DNA of 64,000 nucleotides from CAZAAW01 sp964483325 (GTDB lineage Bacteria > Pseudomonadota > Alphaproteobacteria > Rhizobiales > Kaistiaceae). Below, piece after piece: positions 17,142-24,139 of the stretch; the first letter of the stretch is position 1, and each line of letters begins with the position of its first letter. A model generated the notes under the pieces. The model did not search any database and was not told the DNA's origin. It worked only from the letters and a program-made list of their open reading frames with translations. The position numbers were made by a program, and so were the translations under genes. The stretch is from NCBI GenBank assembly GCA_964483325.1, contig CAZAAW010000007.1, forward strand, positions 70,011 to 134,010, in the 5' to 3' direction.

Positions 17142-17770
17142 CCGACCTTGCCAGACCTCGGGCCGTCGCCGGCCCGGCTGTCACCAGCCACGGTGTCAGC
17201 ATCGCCGTGGCGCGCAACCTCGACGACATGATGAAGATCATCGCGGTACGCGCCGCGGTCTACATGGCGGAGCAATCCTGCCCCTATGAGGAAGAGTTCG
17301 ACGGCAACGATTTCTGCGGCATGCACCTGATCGGCTATGTCGACGGCGAGCCGTCGGCCAGCCTGCGCATCCGCTTCTTCGCCGATTTCGCCAAGATCGA
17401 GCGCCTTGCCGTGCGGCCCGACCAGCGCCGGTCGACGGTGGCCTTTGATATCGTGCGGGCCGGCATCGAGCTCTGCCGGCTGAAGGGCTACGGCCGCATC
17501 TACGGCCATGCCCGCGAGGGCCTGGTGCCGTTCTGGCGCCGCTTCGGGGCGCGGCCGATGCCCGGGCGCAGCGAACTGGTGTTCAGCGACTACCGCTACA
17601 CCGAGATGCTGCTGGAGACCGAGCCGCACCCGGATGCAGTGACGCTGAACTCCGACCCCTACGTCATCATCCGGCCCGAAGGCGCCTGGAACCGGCAGGG
17701 CGTGCTGGAGGAATCGGCGCGGCGCTCGGTGCGGCCGCGGCCGGAAGTCGTTCCATCCCGTGCAGCGTAG
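17138..17770 (+). CDS. GNAT family N-acetyltransferase
   Basis: A 210-residue GNAT protein; ATG 17138 has AGGAG eight bases upstream and overlaps the previous stop. The acetyl-CoA-binding strand and loop are visible as KIERLAVRPDQRRS, followed by a helix and YGHAREGLVPFWRRFGAR, the usual end of the domain. The N-terminal AVRAAVYMAEQSCPYEEEFDGND resembles the start of N-acyl amino acid or acyl-homoserine-lactone synthase-like GNATs, though the loop lacks the canonical second Gly. A C-terminal extension of about 40 residues is Arg/Pro-rich. Substrate unknown. Confidence 0.8.
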   Translation: MTDLARPRAVAGPAVTSHGVSIAVARNLDDMMKIIAVRAAVYMAEQSCPYEEEFDGNDFCGMHLIGYVDGEPSASLRIRFFADFAKIERLAVRPDQRRSTVAFDIVRAGIELCRLKGYGRIYGHAREGLVPFWRRFGARPMPGRSELVFSDYRYTEMLLETEPHPDAVTLNSDPYVIIRPEGAWNRQGVLEESARRSVRPRPEVVPSRAA

Positions 17771-17781
17771 GAGGTGAGGAC

Positions 17782-18381
17782 GTGAACGTCATCCCATTCG
17801 GGCAGCGACAGCCCGTTGCGTCGTCGCCGCTGGTGATCTTCGCCGACCTGCAGCTTGAATATGTTGCCGCCGGCCGGGCGCTGGCCGTCGACAATGTCGA
17901 GCCGTGCCTGTCCAACTGCCGGCTGCTGCTCGACACGGCGCGCGGGTTGCGCCTGCCGATCGCCCATGCCCGGCAGCTGCGAGCCGACGTCTATTTCAAC
18001 CGCCATTCGCCCTTCACGGACTGGATCGATTCGTTCCGGCCGCGCGCCAGCGAAATGGTCTACGAGCGCCGCCTGCCGTCCCTCTACGACAATCCGGACT
18101 TTGCGGCCTTCCTGTCGCATATGCCCGATCCGACGCTCATCCTTGCCGGCCTGACGGCCGACCAGGCCTGCCTCGCCACGGCGGTGGAGGCGCACCATCG
18201 ACGTCACAGGGTGATCTTCCTCGGCGACTGTTCCGCGACCGCGGCCCTCGGGGCGCTTCCGGAACCAGCCTCGCACGAGGCCGTGTGCACGGTGATCTCC
18301 CGCTATGCGGACGTTCTCACCCTTGATGAATTCCTGGCGCGGCTGGCCCAACCGCGCGAAGTCAACTGGATAAACCGATGA
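17782..18381 (+). CDS. Isochorismatase-like cysteine hydrolase
   Basis: A 199-residue isochorismatase-superfamily protein starting at GTG 17782 behind a TAGGAGGTGAGG ribosome-binding site. Asp of FADLQ (about residue 22) and Cys of TADQACLATAVEA (about residue 130) are two members of the Asp-Lys-Cys triad. The expected central Lys is not obvious: the segment around YERRLPSLYDN has Arg instead. It may hydrolyse an amide or be a degenerate hydrolase. It lies 11 bases after a GNAT gene and overlaps the next small gene by four bases. Confidence 0.8.
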   Translation: MNVIPFGQRQPVASSPLVIFADLQLEYVAAGRALAVDNVEPCLSNCRLLLDTARGLRLPIAHARQLRADVYFNRHSPFTDWIDSFRPRASEMVYERRLPSLYDNPDFAAFLSHMPDPTLILAGLTADQACLATAVEAHHRRHRVIFLGDCSATAALGALPEPASHEAVCTVISRYADVLTLDEFLARLAQPREVNWINR

Positions 18382-18560
18382 TCGAAAAGACCGAGCCCCT
18401 GGATGCCCTCTATCGCCTCTTGTCCTATGCGCGCGAGGAGGCGGTGTCGCAGTCCCTGTTCATGGTCGCCTACCTGCTGAACATTGCCCTCCAGGATCTG
18501 GAGCAGGCGCGCGGGGCGCCCCTCGACCTTGTCGCCGGCTCTTCCTCCGGCAAGGCGTAA
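18378..18560 (+). CDS. Small hypothetical protein (60 residues)
   Basis: A 60-residue protein whose ATG overlaps the stop of the hydrolase gene and whose stop is six bases before the methyltransferase start, so it sits neatly inside the operon. The sequence is mostly helical (LYRLLSYAREEAVSQ, FMVAYLLNIALQDLEQ) with a polar tail. It has no signal peptide and no family I recognise. The fit between neighbours argues for a real gene, perhaps a small partner protein. Confidence 0.6.
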   Translation: MIEKTEPLDALYRLLSYAREEAVSQSLFMVAYLLNIALQDLEQARGAPLDLVAGSSSGKA

Positions 18561-18566
18561 GCGAAG

Positions 18567-19388
18567 GTGACGGCGGCCATGCCTCGCCGGCGCGCGGCGC
18601 ACGAGTTTCTCGATACTTCGGCGCCGGCGGCGGCAACCGCCTGGGACGACCTGCTATCCCTGCAGGTCGATCTCTTCTTTCCGCATGAGCTCGACCACCT
18701 CCTGCGCAGCGCATCGTGGCAGGCGGCGGGGTCCGTTCTCGATGTCGGCTGCGGCAATGGCGATTATCTCGCCCGCCTGCAGCGCCATTTTCCCGCCAAG
18801 ACCTTCGCCGGCGTCGACGCTTCGGCGGAGCTGGTCGAATCCGCCCGGCGCCGGCACCCGGAGATCGCCTTCGCACAGGGCGATCTCTTCGCCTTCCGGC
18901 CGGAGGAACTGCACGACGCCGTCGTCATGCGCCTGGTGGTCCAGCACCTCAGCGACTTTAAGGCGATCCTGCAGCGGGTGGCCGGCTGGATGACGCCCTC
19001 GGGCCGGCTCTATGTCATCGAGCCGGACATGGAGAACACCCTGGCGCAGCCGCCGCTCTCCGGCTTCGAACGCATGATTGCGGCGCATGAGGCGGCGACG
19101 GCCCGGCATGGCCGGCTGCGCACGCGCCTTGCCGACCTGCCGGCGCTTGCCGCGGCGGCCGGCTGGGCGGTACGCGCCGACACGCGGCTCGGTGCGCCCT
19201 GGTGCGGCCCGCTCACCGGCAGCAGTGTCCATCGCATGTATCAGCGCTGGATCGACCTGTGCGAGCAGGCCGGGACCTTCGCCTATCGGTTTGACGAGGT
19301 GCGCGGCGAACTCGACGCCTGGGCGGCGCGGGACGACATCTTCACCCGCTTCGGCATCCGCATTGTCGAGCTGGAGGCGGCCGGCTAG
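18567..19388 (+). CDS. Class I SAM-dependent methyltransferase
   Basis: A 273-residue methyltransferase starting at GTG 18567. Motif I is VLDVGCGNGDYLARL (about residues 56-70), the acidic residue at the end of strand 2 is in FAGVDAS, and the later AQGDLFAF and LYVIEPDM fit motifs II-III. It is the last gene of the LysR-linked operon; its stop is one base from the stop of a converging small gene. The substrate is unknown; it could be the small molecule processed by the GNAT and hydrolase neighbours. Confidence 0.87.
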   Translation: MTAAMPRRRAAHEFLDTSAPAAATAWDDLLSLQVDLFFPHELDHLLRSASWQAAGSVLDVGCGNGDYLARLQRHFPAKTFAGVDASAELVESARRRHPEIAFAQGDLFAFRPEELHDAVVMRLVVQHLSDFKAILQRVAGWMTPSGRLYVIEPDMENTLAQPPLSGFERMIAAHEAATARHGRLRTRLADLPALAAAAGWAVRADTRLGAPWCGPLTGSSVHRMYQRWIDLCEQAGTFAYRFDEVRGELDAWAARDDIFTRFGIRIVELEAAG

Positions 19389-19389
19389 G

Positions 19390-19590
19390 TCAGCGCGCCG
19401 CCGGACGTAGAGGCTGGGTGCGGCCGGCGCGTTCCGTCCGCAATTCGGGGCGCGCGTCGGGCGACCGCGCGATGTCGACGGCAATGCCGCGACGCTCCAG
19501 TTCCATTACCAGAGGCATGCTGACGCGCCGCAGGGCCTCAATCAGCTGTGCGTCGCTAAGGCTCCAGAGCAACAGGTTTTCCGCGTCCAT
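19390..19590 (-). CDS. Small hypothetical protein
   Basis: A 66-residue protein, chosen to start at ATG 19590 because GGGGAG lies just upstream. It begins MDAENLLLWSLSDAQLIEALRR, a helical pattern, and ends in a basic Arg/Pro tail. It converges on the methyltransferase gene with a one-base gap. No family is recognised; it could be spurious, but the start site and amphipathic N-terminal half look genuine. Confidence 0.45.
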   Translation of the reverse strand: MDAENLLLWSLSDAQLIEALRRVSMPLVMELERRGIAVDIARSPDARPELRTERAGRTQPLRPAAR

Positions 19591-19983
19591 TGCGCTCCCC
19601 AATCAAGCCCCTTGAATGCGCCGCCAGGACGCAACATTAAGACCGCGTTCCGGAACGGAACAACGGGCCAAGACATGCGATCCAGCTTGCAGCGGCCGTG
19701 CCAGTGCTGATTGCATCGCATGAATTGGAGCGAATTTGAATTGAATCCTGCCCGCTGAGGCCAGAAAGCCGGTGAGCATCTGCAACCGGCAATGGGGTCT
19801 GTACCAATACGGCACGGCAAAATTGTGCCGCTCGCCACAACAGGTCCACATTGGTGCAGGTCATCCTGTTGGAGGCGCTGTCGGGCGGGAGCCGGGGGCA
19901 TCGCACTGGCGCCGGAGTCCGGTGGCACTCCGGCTGGCGCAGCGCGCCTGTTGGCGGTGCCGGACAGAGGAGTGAACCGCCCC
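19591..19983. other. Long intergenic region upstream of beta-helix gene
   Basis: About 390 bases with no gene I can support. Its 5' half is A/T-richer than the surroundings (GAATTTGAATTGAATCC around 19731-19747), which could hold promoters for both flanking genes. It also contains a hairpin (listed separately). Confidence 0.4.
19911..19934. repeat. Inverted repeat in leader of beta-helix gene
   Basis: GCCGGAGT and ACTCCGGC form a perfect 8-bp stem around an 8-base loop, 50 bases before the start codon of the beta-helix protein. There is no following T-run. It could be a leader hairpin or an operator. Confidence 0.35.
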
Positions 19984-21084
19984 ATGCCATGCCGCCAGTC
20001 GGTCCTTCTCCTCGCGCTGGCCCTGGCGACGGCATCGCCTGCCTTTGCGGCGGATAGCTTCGTCGCCCTGGACGGCGATGACGCGGCGCCCGGCAGCGCC
20101 GCGGCGCCCTTTGCCACGATCAACCGCGCCCTGCGCGATGCCATGCCGGGCGACACCGTGCATCTGGCGCCCGGCCTCTATCTGCAGGATGTCCGCTCCG
20201 TCCGCGACGGCACCGCCGCCGCGCCGATCCGCATCGTCGGACCGGCGGAGGCGGTCGTTTCCGGCGCCGGCGCCTCGCGGATCATCGAGATCGGCCACGA
20301 CCACCATGTGCTGGAGGGCTTCACCGTCGACGGCCGCTTCGGTGCCGAAGAGGCGAAGGAGAGCTATCGCGACAAGCTGCTCTACGTCATCGGCCGGGCG
20401 CCGGGCCGCGGCGTTGCCGGCCTCAAGGTGCTGGACATGACCTTCCGTAATGCCGGCGGTGAATGCATCCGGTTGCGCTACCTAGTGACGGAGGCCGAGA
20501 TCGCCGGGTCCACCATCGAGCGCTGCGGCGTCTGGGATTTCGCTTTTGCCGACGGCGGTAAGAACGGCGAGGGCATCTATATCGGCACCGCGCCGGAGCA
20601 GCGCGGCCGGAACGGCGCGCCCGACGGCGCGGTCGACCGCTCCGACCGCAACTGGATCCACGACAATCGCATCGACACACGCGGCAACGAGTGCGTCGAC
20701 ATCAAGGAAGGCGCCTCCGGCAATATCGTCGAGCGCAATGTCTGCACCGGCCAGACCGATCCGGAATCCGGCGGCCTCGATGCGCGGGGCGAGCAGAACA
20801 TATTCCGCCACAACACCATCATCGCGCCGGTCGGCGCCGGGATCCGTTTCGGTGGCGACGGCGAGGCGGACGGCATCGGCAACGAGGCCTACGGCAACCG
20901 CATCATCGACCCGGCGGCGGGCGGCTTCGCGCTGCAGCGCGGTCCGCAGGGACGCATCTGCGACAATGTCGTCACTGGCAGCGAGCGGCTGACATTCGGC
21001 AGGTTTCGCGATGCCGTCGACCCCACCGGGCCTTGCGCAGCCTTCGTTTGGCGCGACCGGGGCGCCAAAGACGACAACGATTGA
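19984..21084 (+). CDS. Secreted right-handed parallel beta-helix protein
   Basis: A 366-residue exported protein: ATG 19984 follows AGAGGAG, and residues 1-22 are a signal peptide ending AFA. The mature N-terminus (VALDGDDAAPGSAAAPFATINRAL) is the DUF1565-like start of many pectate-lyase-type beta helices, and the rest has repeated strands with N/D turns (NRIDTRGNECVDIKEGASGN, NTIIAPVGAGIRFGG). Proteins of this fold bind or cleave polysaccharides; no catalytic residues can be assigned by eye. It is a single-gene unit. Confidence 0.8.
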   Translation: MPCRQSVLLLALALATASPAFAADSFVALDGDDAAPGSAAAPFATINRALRDAMPGDTVHLAPGLYLQDVRSVRDGTAAAPIRIVGPAEAVVSGAGASRIIEIGHDHHVLEGFTVDGRFGAEEAKESYRDKLLYVIGRAPGRGVAGLKVLDMTFRNAGGECIRLRYLVTEAEIAGSTIERCGVWDFAFADGGKNGEGIYIGTAPEQRGRNGAPDGAVDRSDRNWIHDNRIDTRGNECVDIKEGASGNIVERNVCTGQTDPESGGLDARGEQNIFRHNTIIAPVGAGIRFGGDGEADGIGNEAYGNRIIDPAAGGFALQRGPQGRICDNVVTGSERLTFGRFRDAVDPTGPCAAFVWRDRGAKDDND

Positions 21085-21119
21085 TGCGCAATAGGGGTTG
21101 GCGGCCCGCCGAATGGGGT

Positions 21120-21149
21120 TTGACAGGATAATCAGCGACGCTGCCTATT
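21120..21149 (+). promoter_or_regulatory. Candidate sigma-70-type promoter of the first marR gene
   Basis: TTGACA at 21120-21125 with a weak CCTATT at 21144-21149, 18 bases apart; transcription would start near 21157, giving a leader of about 27 bases before ATG 21184. The -35 is perfect, the -10 poor. Confidence 0.4.
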
Positions 21150-21183
21150 GTTTCATCGGTTCCGTCGCCCCAAGGCCCTCCTG

Positions 21184-21642
21184 ATGTCACAGCCTCCTGT
21201 CGATACGATCACGTTCCTGATCAGCGATGTCGCGCGCATCCTGCGACAGCGCCATCAGCAGGCGCTGGACGCCGCCGGCGCCGGGATCACGGAGGGTGAG
21301 AACCGCGCCCTTCATTTCATCAACCGCTATCCCGACCTCAACCAGAAGGCGCTGTCCGATCTCATGGGGCTGGAGCCGATGACCCTGCTCGGCTACCTGT
21401 CGCGGCTGGAGAGCGTCGGCCTGATCGAGCGTTTTCCCGACCCGGACGACCGCCGCGCCAAGCGCATGCGCATCACCAAGGCGGGCGAGGACGTCCTGGA
21501 AATCAGCCGGACCGTCGGCAAGGCGACCCGCGCTGCCATTGCCCGGCAACTCGGGGCGGACGAGAGCGAGCGCCTGCGCAACGGCATCGCCGCGCTGCGC
21601 GAGGTGCTGGTCAATCCGCCGGCCGAGGACCCGCAGGCCTGA
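21184..21642 (+). CDS. MarR-family transcriptional regulator
   Basis: A 152-residue MarR-type regulator. The winged helix reads LNQKALSDLMGLEPMTLLGYLSRLE (recognition helix) followed by the wing DPDDRRAKRMRIT. Flanking helices would form the dimer interface. It lies 80 bases upstream of an AbrB-type transporter gene, with a perfect palindrome between them, so the transporter is its most likely target. It resembles the second MarR protein in this window (25817-26269) in the recognition helix and wing. Confidence 0.88.
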   Translation: MSQPPVDTITFLISDVARILRQRHQQALDAAGAGITEGENRALHFINRYPDLNQKALSDLMGLEPMTLLGYLSRLESVGLIERFPDPDDRRAKRMRITKAGEDVLEISRTVGKATRAAIARQLGADESERLRNGIAALREVLVNPPAEDPQA

Positions 21643-21655
21643 GGCGCCTGCATAT

Positions 21656-21676
21656 CCGGCATGACCGTCATGCCGG
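21656..21676. promoter_or_regulatory. Perfect 21-bp palindrome between marR and transporter
   Basis: CCGGCATGAC-C-GTCATGCCGG, two 10-base arms around one base. It begins 13 bases after the marR stop and ends 46 bases before the transporter ATG. A one-base centre makes a terminator hairpin poor, while MarR dimers bind palindromes of this size, so an operator is more likely. AT-rich TGCTATAT (about 21708-21715) just downstream could be the -10 of the transporter. Confidence 0.5.
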
Positions 21677-21722
21677 AGCGATATTGCACTGCACACTAAA
21701 GACTGCTTGCTATATCGTTGCG

Positions 21723-22856
21723 ATGGTCGGGATGTCCGGCCGCCTGCAGCGCGTGGCGATTTTGACGGCCGTTTCCATCAATCCCCGGGGAGCCTTTGTC
21801 GCGCTGCGGGCGCTGGCGATCTCCTTTCTCGGCGGCGCGCTGCTGCACGTCCTCGGCTTTCCGGCGGCCTGGCTGTCGGGCGGCATGATCGCCACGGCGA
21901 TCGCCTCGCTGCGCGGCGTACCGATGGACGTGCCGCCGGTGCTGCGCAGCGCCAGCATGCTCGTTCTCGGCCTGTCCATCGGCACGGCTGTCACGCCGTC
22001 GACTCTCGCCAGCCTGCCGCAATGGCCGGTGAGCATGGCGTGCCTCCTGCTGTCGGTCGTGCTGGTGCAGCTGGCGACGCAGTTCTTCTTCACCCGCGTC
22101 GCCGGCTGGAGCCGGGCAACGGCGTTTTTCGCCGCCGTTCCCGGCGCGCTCAATTTCGTCATGGCGGCGGCTGGCGGCACGCGGGCGGATGTGCGCCTTG
22201 TCGCCATCGCCCAGACGGTCAGGCTGTTCGTGCTGATCGCGGCGCTGCCGCTCCTCCTGGTGTTCTTCGATCTCGGCAGCCGGGCCGGGCAGACGCCGGC
22301 GGTTCTGCCGGCCGGCCAGCTGGCCCTGCTGGTCGTCGCCGGACTCGCCGCCGGCGGCGCGCTGGCGCTTCTCAAGGTGCCGGTCGCCCTTCTCATGGGA
22401 TCGATGCTGTCCAGCGCCATCCTCTATGGCGGCGGCTGGGTTGAGGGCACCGTGCCGGCGCCCCTGCTGACGGCGGCGCTGGTCGTCCTGGCTGCCTTCG
22501 TCGGCGGGCGCTTTTCCGGCACCAGCGTGGCGCAGCTGCGCCAGGCCGGCATTGCCTCGCTCGGCGGCTTCGCCGTGTCGCTGGCGGTCGCGGCGGTCCT
22601 GGCGCTCGTCACGGCGCTGATCGCCAATCAGCCGGTAGGTTCGGTCCTCCTCGCCTTCGCGCCGGGCGGGCTCGACACCATGTCCATTCTCGCCCTGGCG
22701 CTGCAGCTCGACGGCGCTTTCGTCGCCACCCACCATCTGGCGCGCTTCATCGGCATCTCCCTCGCCCTGCCGCTGGCCGTGCGCTGGCTCGCCTTGCCGG
22801 CGGACGAGGGCGTCGCCGCCGAGGCGATGGCGGCGGAGCCGCCAACCGACAGCTAG
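21723..22856 (+). CDS. AbrB-family membrane transporter/regulator-like protein
   Basis: About 377 residues if translation starts at ATG 21723 (ATG 21732 is also possible; neither has a clear ribosome-binding site). It is an integral membrane protein with ten or so hydrophobic segments in two similar halves (LGFPAAWLSGGMIATAIAS in the first, KVPVALLMGSMLSSAILYGGG in the second), the duplicated 'AbrB' fold once annotated as ammonia monooxygenase. FAPGGLDTMSILAL is a typical C-terminal motif. Substrate is unknown for the family. Probably regulated by the upstream MarR protein. Confidence 0.8.
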   Translation: MVGMSGRLQRVAILTAVSINPRGAFVALRALAISFLGGALLHVLGFPAAWLSGGMIATAIASLRGVPMDVPPVLRSASMLVLGLSIGTAVTPSTLASLPQWPVSMACLLLSVVLVQLATQFFFTRVAGWSRATAFFAAVPGALNFVMAAAGGTRADVRLVAIAQTVRLFVLIAALPLLLVFFDLGSRAGQTPAVLPAGQLALLVVAGLAAGGALALLKVPVALLMGSMLSSAILYGGGWVEGTVPAPLLTAALVVLAAFVGGRFSGTSVAQLRQAGIASLGGFAVSLAVAAVLALVTALIANQPVGSVLLAFAPGGLDTMSILALALQLDGAFVATHHLARFIGISLALPLAVRWLALPADEGVAAEAMAAEPPTDS

Positions 22857-23590
22857 GCGCTTGCCGAGGCGGTGCTGCCGGCCGGCATGAAGCGGCCGCG
22901 CAGGGCGCCGATCAGGCCGCCGAGCAGCGGCCAGAACACCAGGTTGGTCAGATAGACCCTGACGACATAGGCGTGGTGCAGGCTTTCCGGGATCGGGCTT
23001 TCATGGCTTGCCGGCTGCGGCGCGCCGATGAGGTGCGGGGCGGCGAGCAGCGCGATGGCGAGAATGGCCAGCGGCAGCGCCCGCGTGAAGACGAGAAGCG
23101 CCAGGGCGGCGGCTGTCGCCAGCGCCGTGGCGATCCACCAGATCTGCCGCGCCGCGAGATCGGCCGCCGGCATGGCCGGCAGCTCCGGCGGCAGGCCGAG
23201 GCCCGGCGCCAGCAGAAACACGGCGAAGCCTGCAAGCCCCCAGAAGACACCCTGACGCCAGCCGCGCATGCCACCGGCGATTTCGCTCGCCACGATGAGC
23301 AGCAGCGCGAAGCCGATCGACGTGGCGAGATTGGCGACCAGCGTGAAGAAGGTGCGCTCCAGGCCGTCGGCCGGCGCCCATTCCTCGGCCTCGTCGGCCG
23401 CGACGGCGGCTTCGCCAGCGGCATGGACGTGACCCGCCGCCTCACTCTCGCCGCCAGCCGTCTCGTAGACTTCGGCCTGGAGGATAAGTGGCACCGTTCC
23501 TGCTTCCTGGAGGACGGTCATGACGAGGCCGGCGACGAGCCCCGCCACGAAGGCTAGGAAAATCGTGCCGCGAAAGGTGCTCAGATCCAT
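22853..23590 (-). CDS. cbtA: Cobalt transporter subunit CbtA
   Basis: A 245-residue membrane protein of the CbtA family, proposed cobalt importers. The N-terminal helix FRGTIFLAFVAGLVAGLVMTVLQ is followed by the family phrase VPLILQAEVYE, an acidic loop with His and Glu, and four further membrane segments (ERTFFTLVANLATSIGFALLL; GWRQGVFWGLAGFAVFLLAPGLGLPPELP; both typical). It follows cbtB by 27 bases on the minus strand and overlaps the converging transporter gene by four bases. Confidence 0.88.
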   Translation of the reverse strand: MDLSTFRGTIFLAFVAGLVAGLVMTVLQEAGTVPLILQAEVYETAGGESEAAGHVHAAGEAAVAADEAEEWAPADGLERTFFTLVANLATSIGFALLLIVASEIAGGMRGWRQGVFWGLAGFAVFLLAPGLGLPPELPAMPAADLAARQIWWIATALATAAALALLVFTRALPLAILAIALLAAPHLIGAPQPASHESPIPESLHHAYVVRVYLTNLVFWPLLGGLIGALRGRFMPAGSTASASA

Positions 23591-23617
23591 GGCGAGAGTC
23601 CGATGATGGCGCGGGCG

Positions 23618-23812
23618 CTAGTGGCAGGGAAAGCCCATCGAGTGGCGATAGTCGTGGGCGGCATTGTGCATCGCCGGCATGGAGGCGAAACCCGCCATGC
23701 CGATCGTCACGACGCCGAGTATGGCCGCCAGGGCGAGCTGCACGGCGCGCCAGGCGCCGGAGGCGGTGGCCGCCGGAGCGGCGGCGGGGCGGGGAAGGGT
23801 GTCCTGGGTCAC
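23618..23812 (-). CDS. cbtB: Cobalt transporter subunit CbtB
   Basis: A 64-residue protein with one membrane segment (ALAAILGVVTIGMAGF) and a C-terminal His-rich tail (MHNAAHDYRHSMGFPCH) that should bind the metal, as is standard for CbtB. It precedes cbtA in the same operon. Cobalamin riboswitches often precede cbtBA, but none could be recognised in the upstream 200 bases here. Confidence 0.88.
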   Translation of the reverse strand: MTQDTLPRPAAAPAATASGAWRAVQLALAAILGVVTIGMAGFASMPAMHNAAHDYRHSMGFPCH

Positions 23813-23889
23813 GTCCAGTCTTCCGTCATGGGTGTCGCACGGTCGCGGCGGACGCTACTGCGCCGGCTCGCATCGCTGCAAGACCTCAA

Positions 23890-23943
23890 GGGGCAGGATG
23901 CCGATGGGGGCAGGATGCCGATGGGGGCAGGATGCCGATGGGG
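23890..23943. repeat. Three-copy 17-bp tandem repeat
   Basis: The unit GGGGGCAGGATGCCGAT occurs three times in a row (the first copy lacks one G), followed by GGGG. Each copy has a small internal palindrome, GGCA-GGA-TGCC. The array lies in the leader of cbtB, about 80-130 bases upstream of its start, and is too short and spacer-free to be a CRISPR. Confidence 0.8.
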
Positions 23944-24017
23944 AAAGGATTTCCGCGCACGGCCCTGAACCAGACGCGGGCTCGGCCGTTTTTCATCGGG
24001 AAGAGCGTTGCAGGCGC

Positions 24018-24046
24018 TTGAATGTCGGTTGGAGCACAGGCATTTA
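24018..24046 (+). promoter_or_regulatory. Candidate promoter of pckA
   Basis: TTGAAT (24018-24023) and CATTTA (24041-24046) with a 17-base spacer, in an otherwise GC-rich stretch. Transcription would start near 24053, leaving a leader of about 85 bases before GTG 24140. Confidence 0.4.
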
Positions 24047-24139
24047 GGCGGGCGTCGGATCGGCCGCCTTTGGGAGAGGGGCCCGCCACTTCAATGTGCT
24101 CCGCATCGCGCGGGCTTTGGGTGACTGGAGGACTCTCTC

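Larger units (their letters stand above)
23813..24139. other. Divergent intergenic region between cbtB and pckA
   Basis: About 330 bases without a gene. It holds a three-copy tandem repeat next to cbtB and a candidate promoter for pckA, both listed separately. On the minus strand I looked for the cobalamin-riboswitch core and B12 box and did not find them. Confidence 0.5.

Noticed and set aside
19591..19983. Additional gene in the gap before the beta-helix protein
   Set aside because: The open frames there lack ribosome-binding sites and plausible composition.
23890..23943. CRISPR-like array
   Set aside because: Three adjoining 17-bp units with no spacers and no cas genes; a simple tandem repeat.
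23813..24040. Cobalamin riboswitch upstream of cbtB
   Set aside because: Expected by context, but neither the conserved core nor the B12 box could be found on the minus strand.
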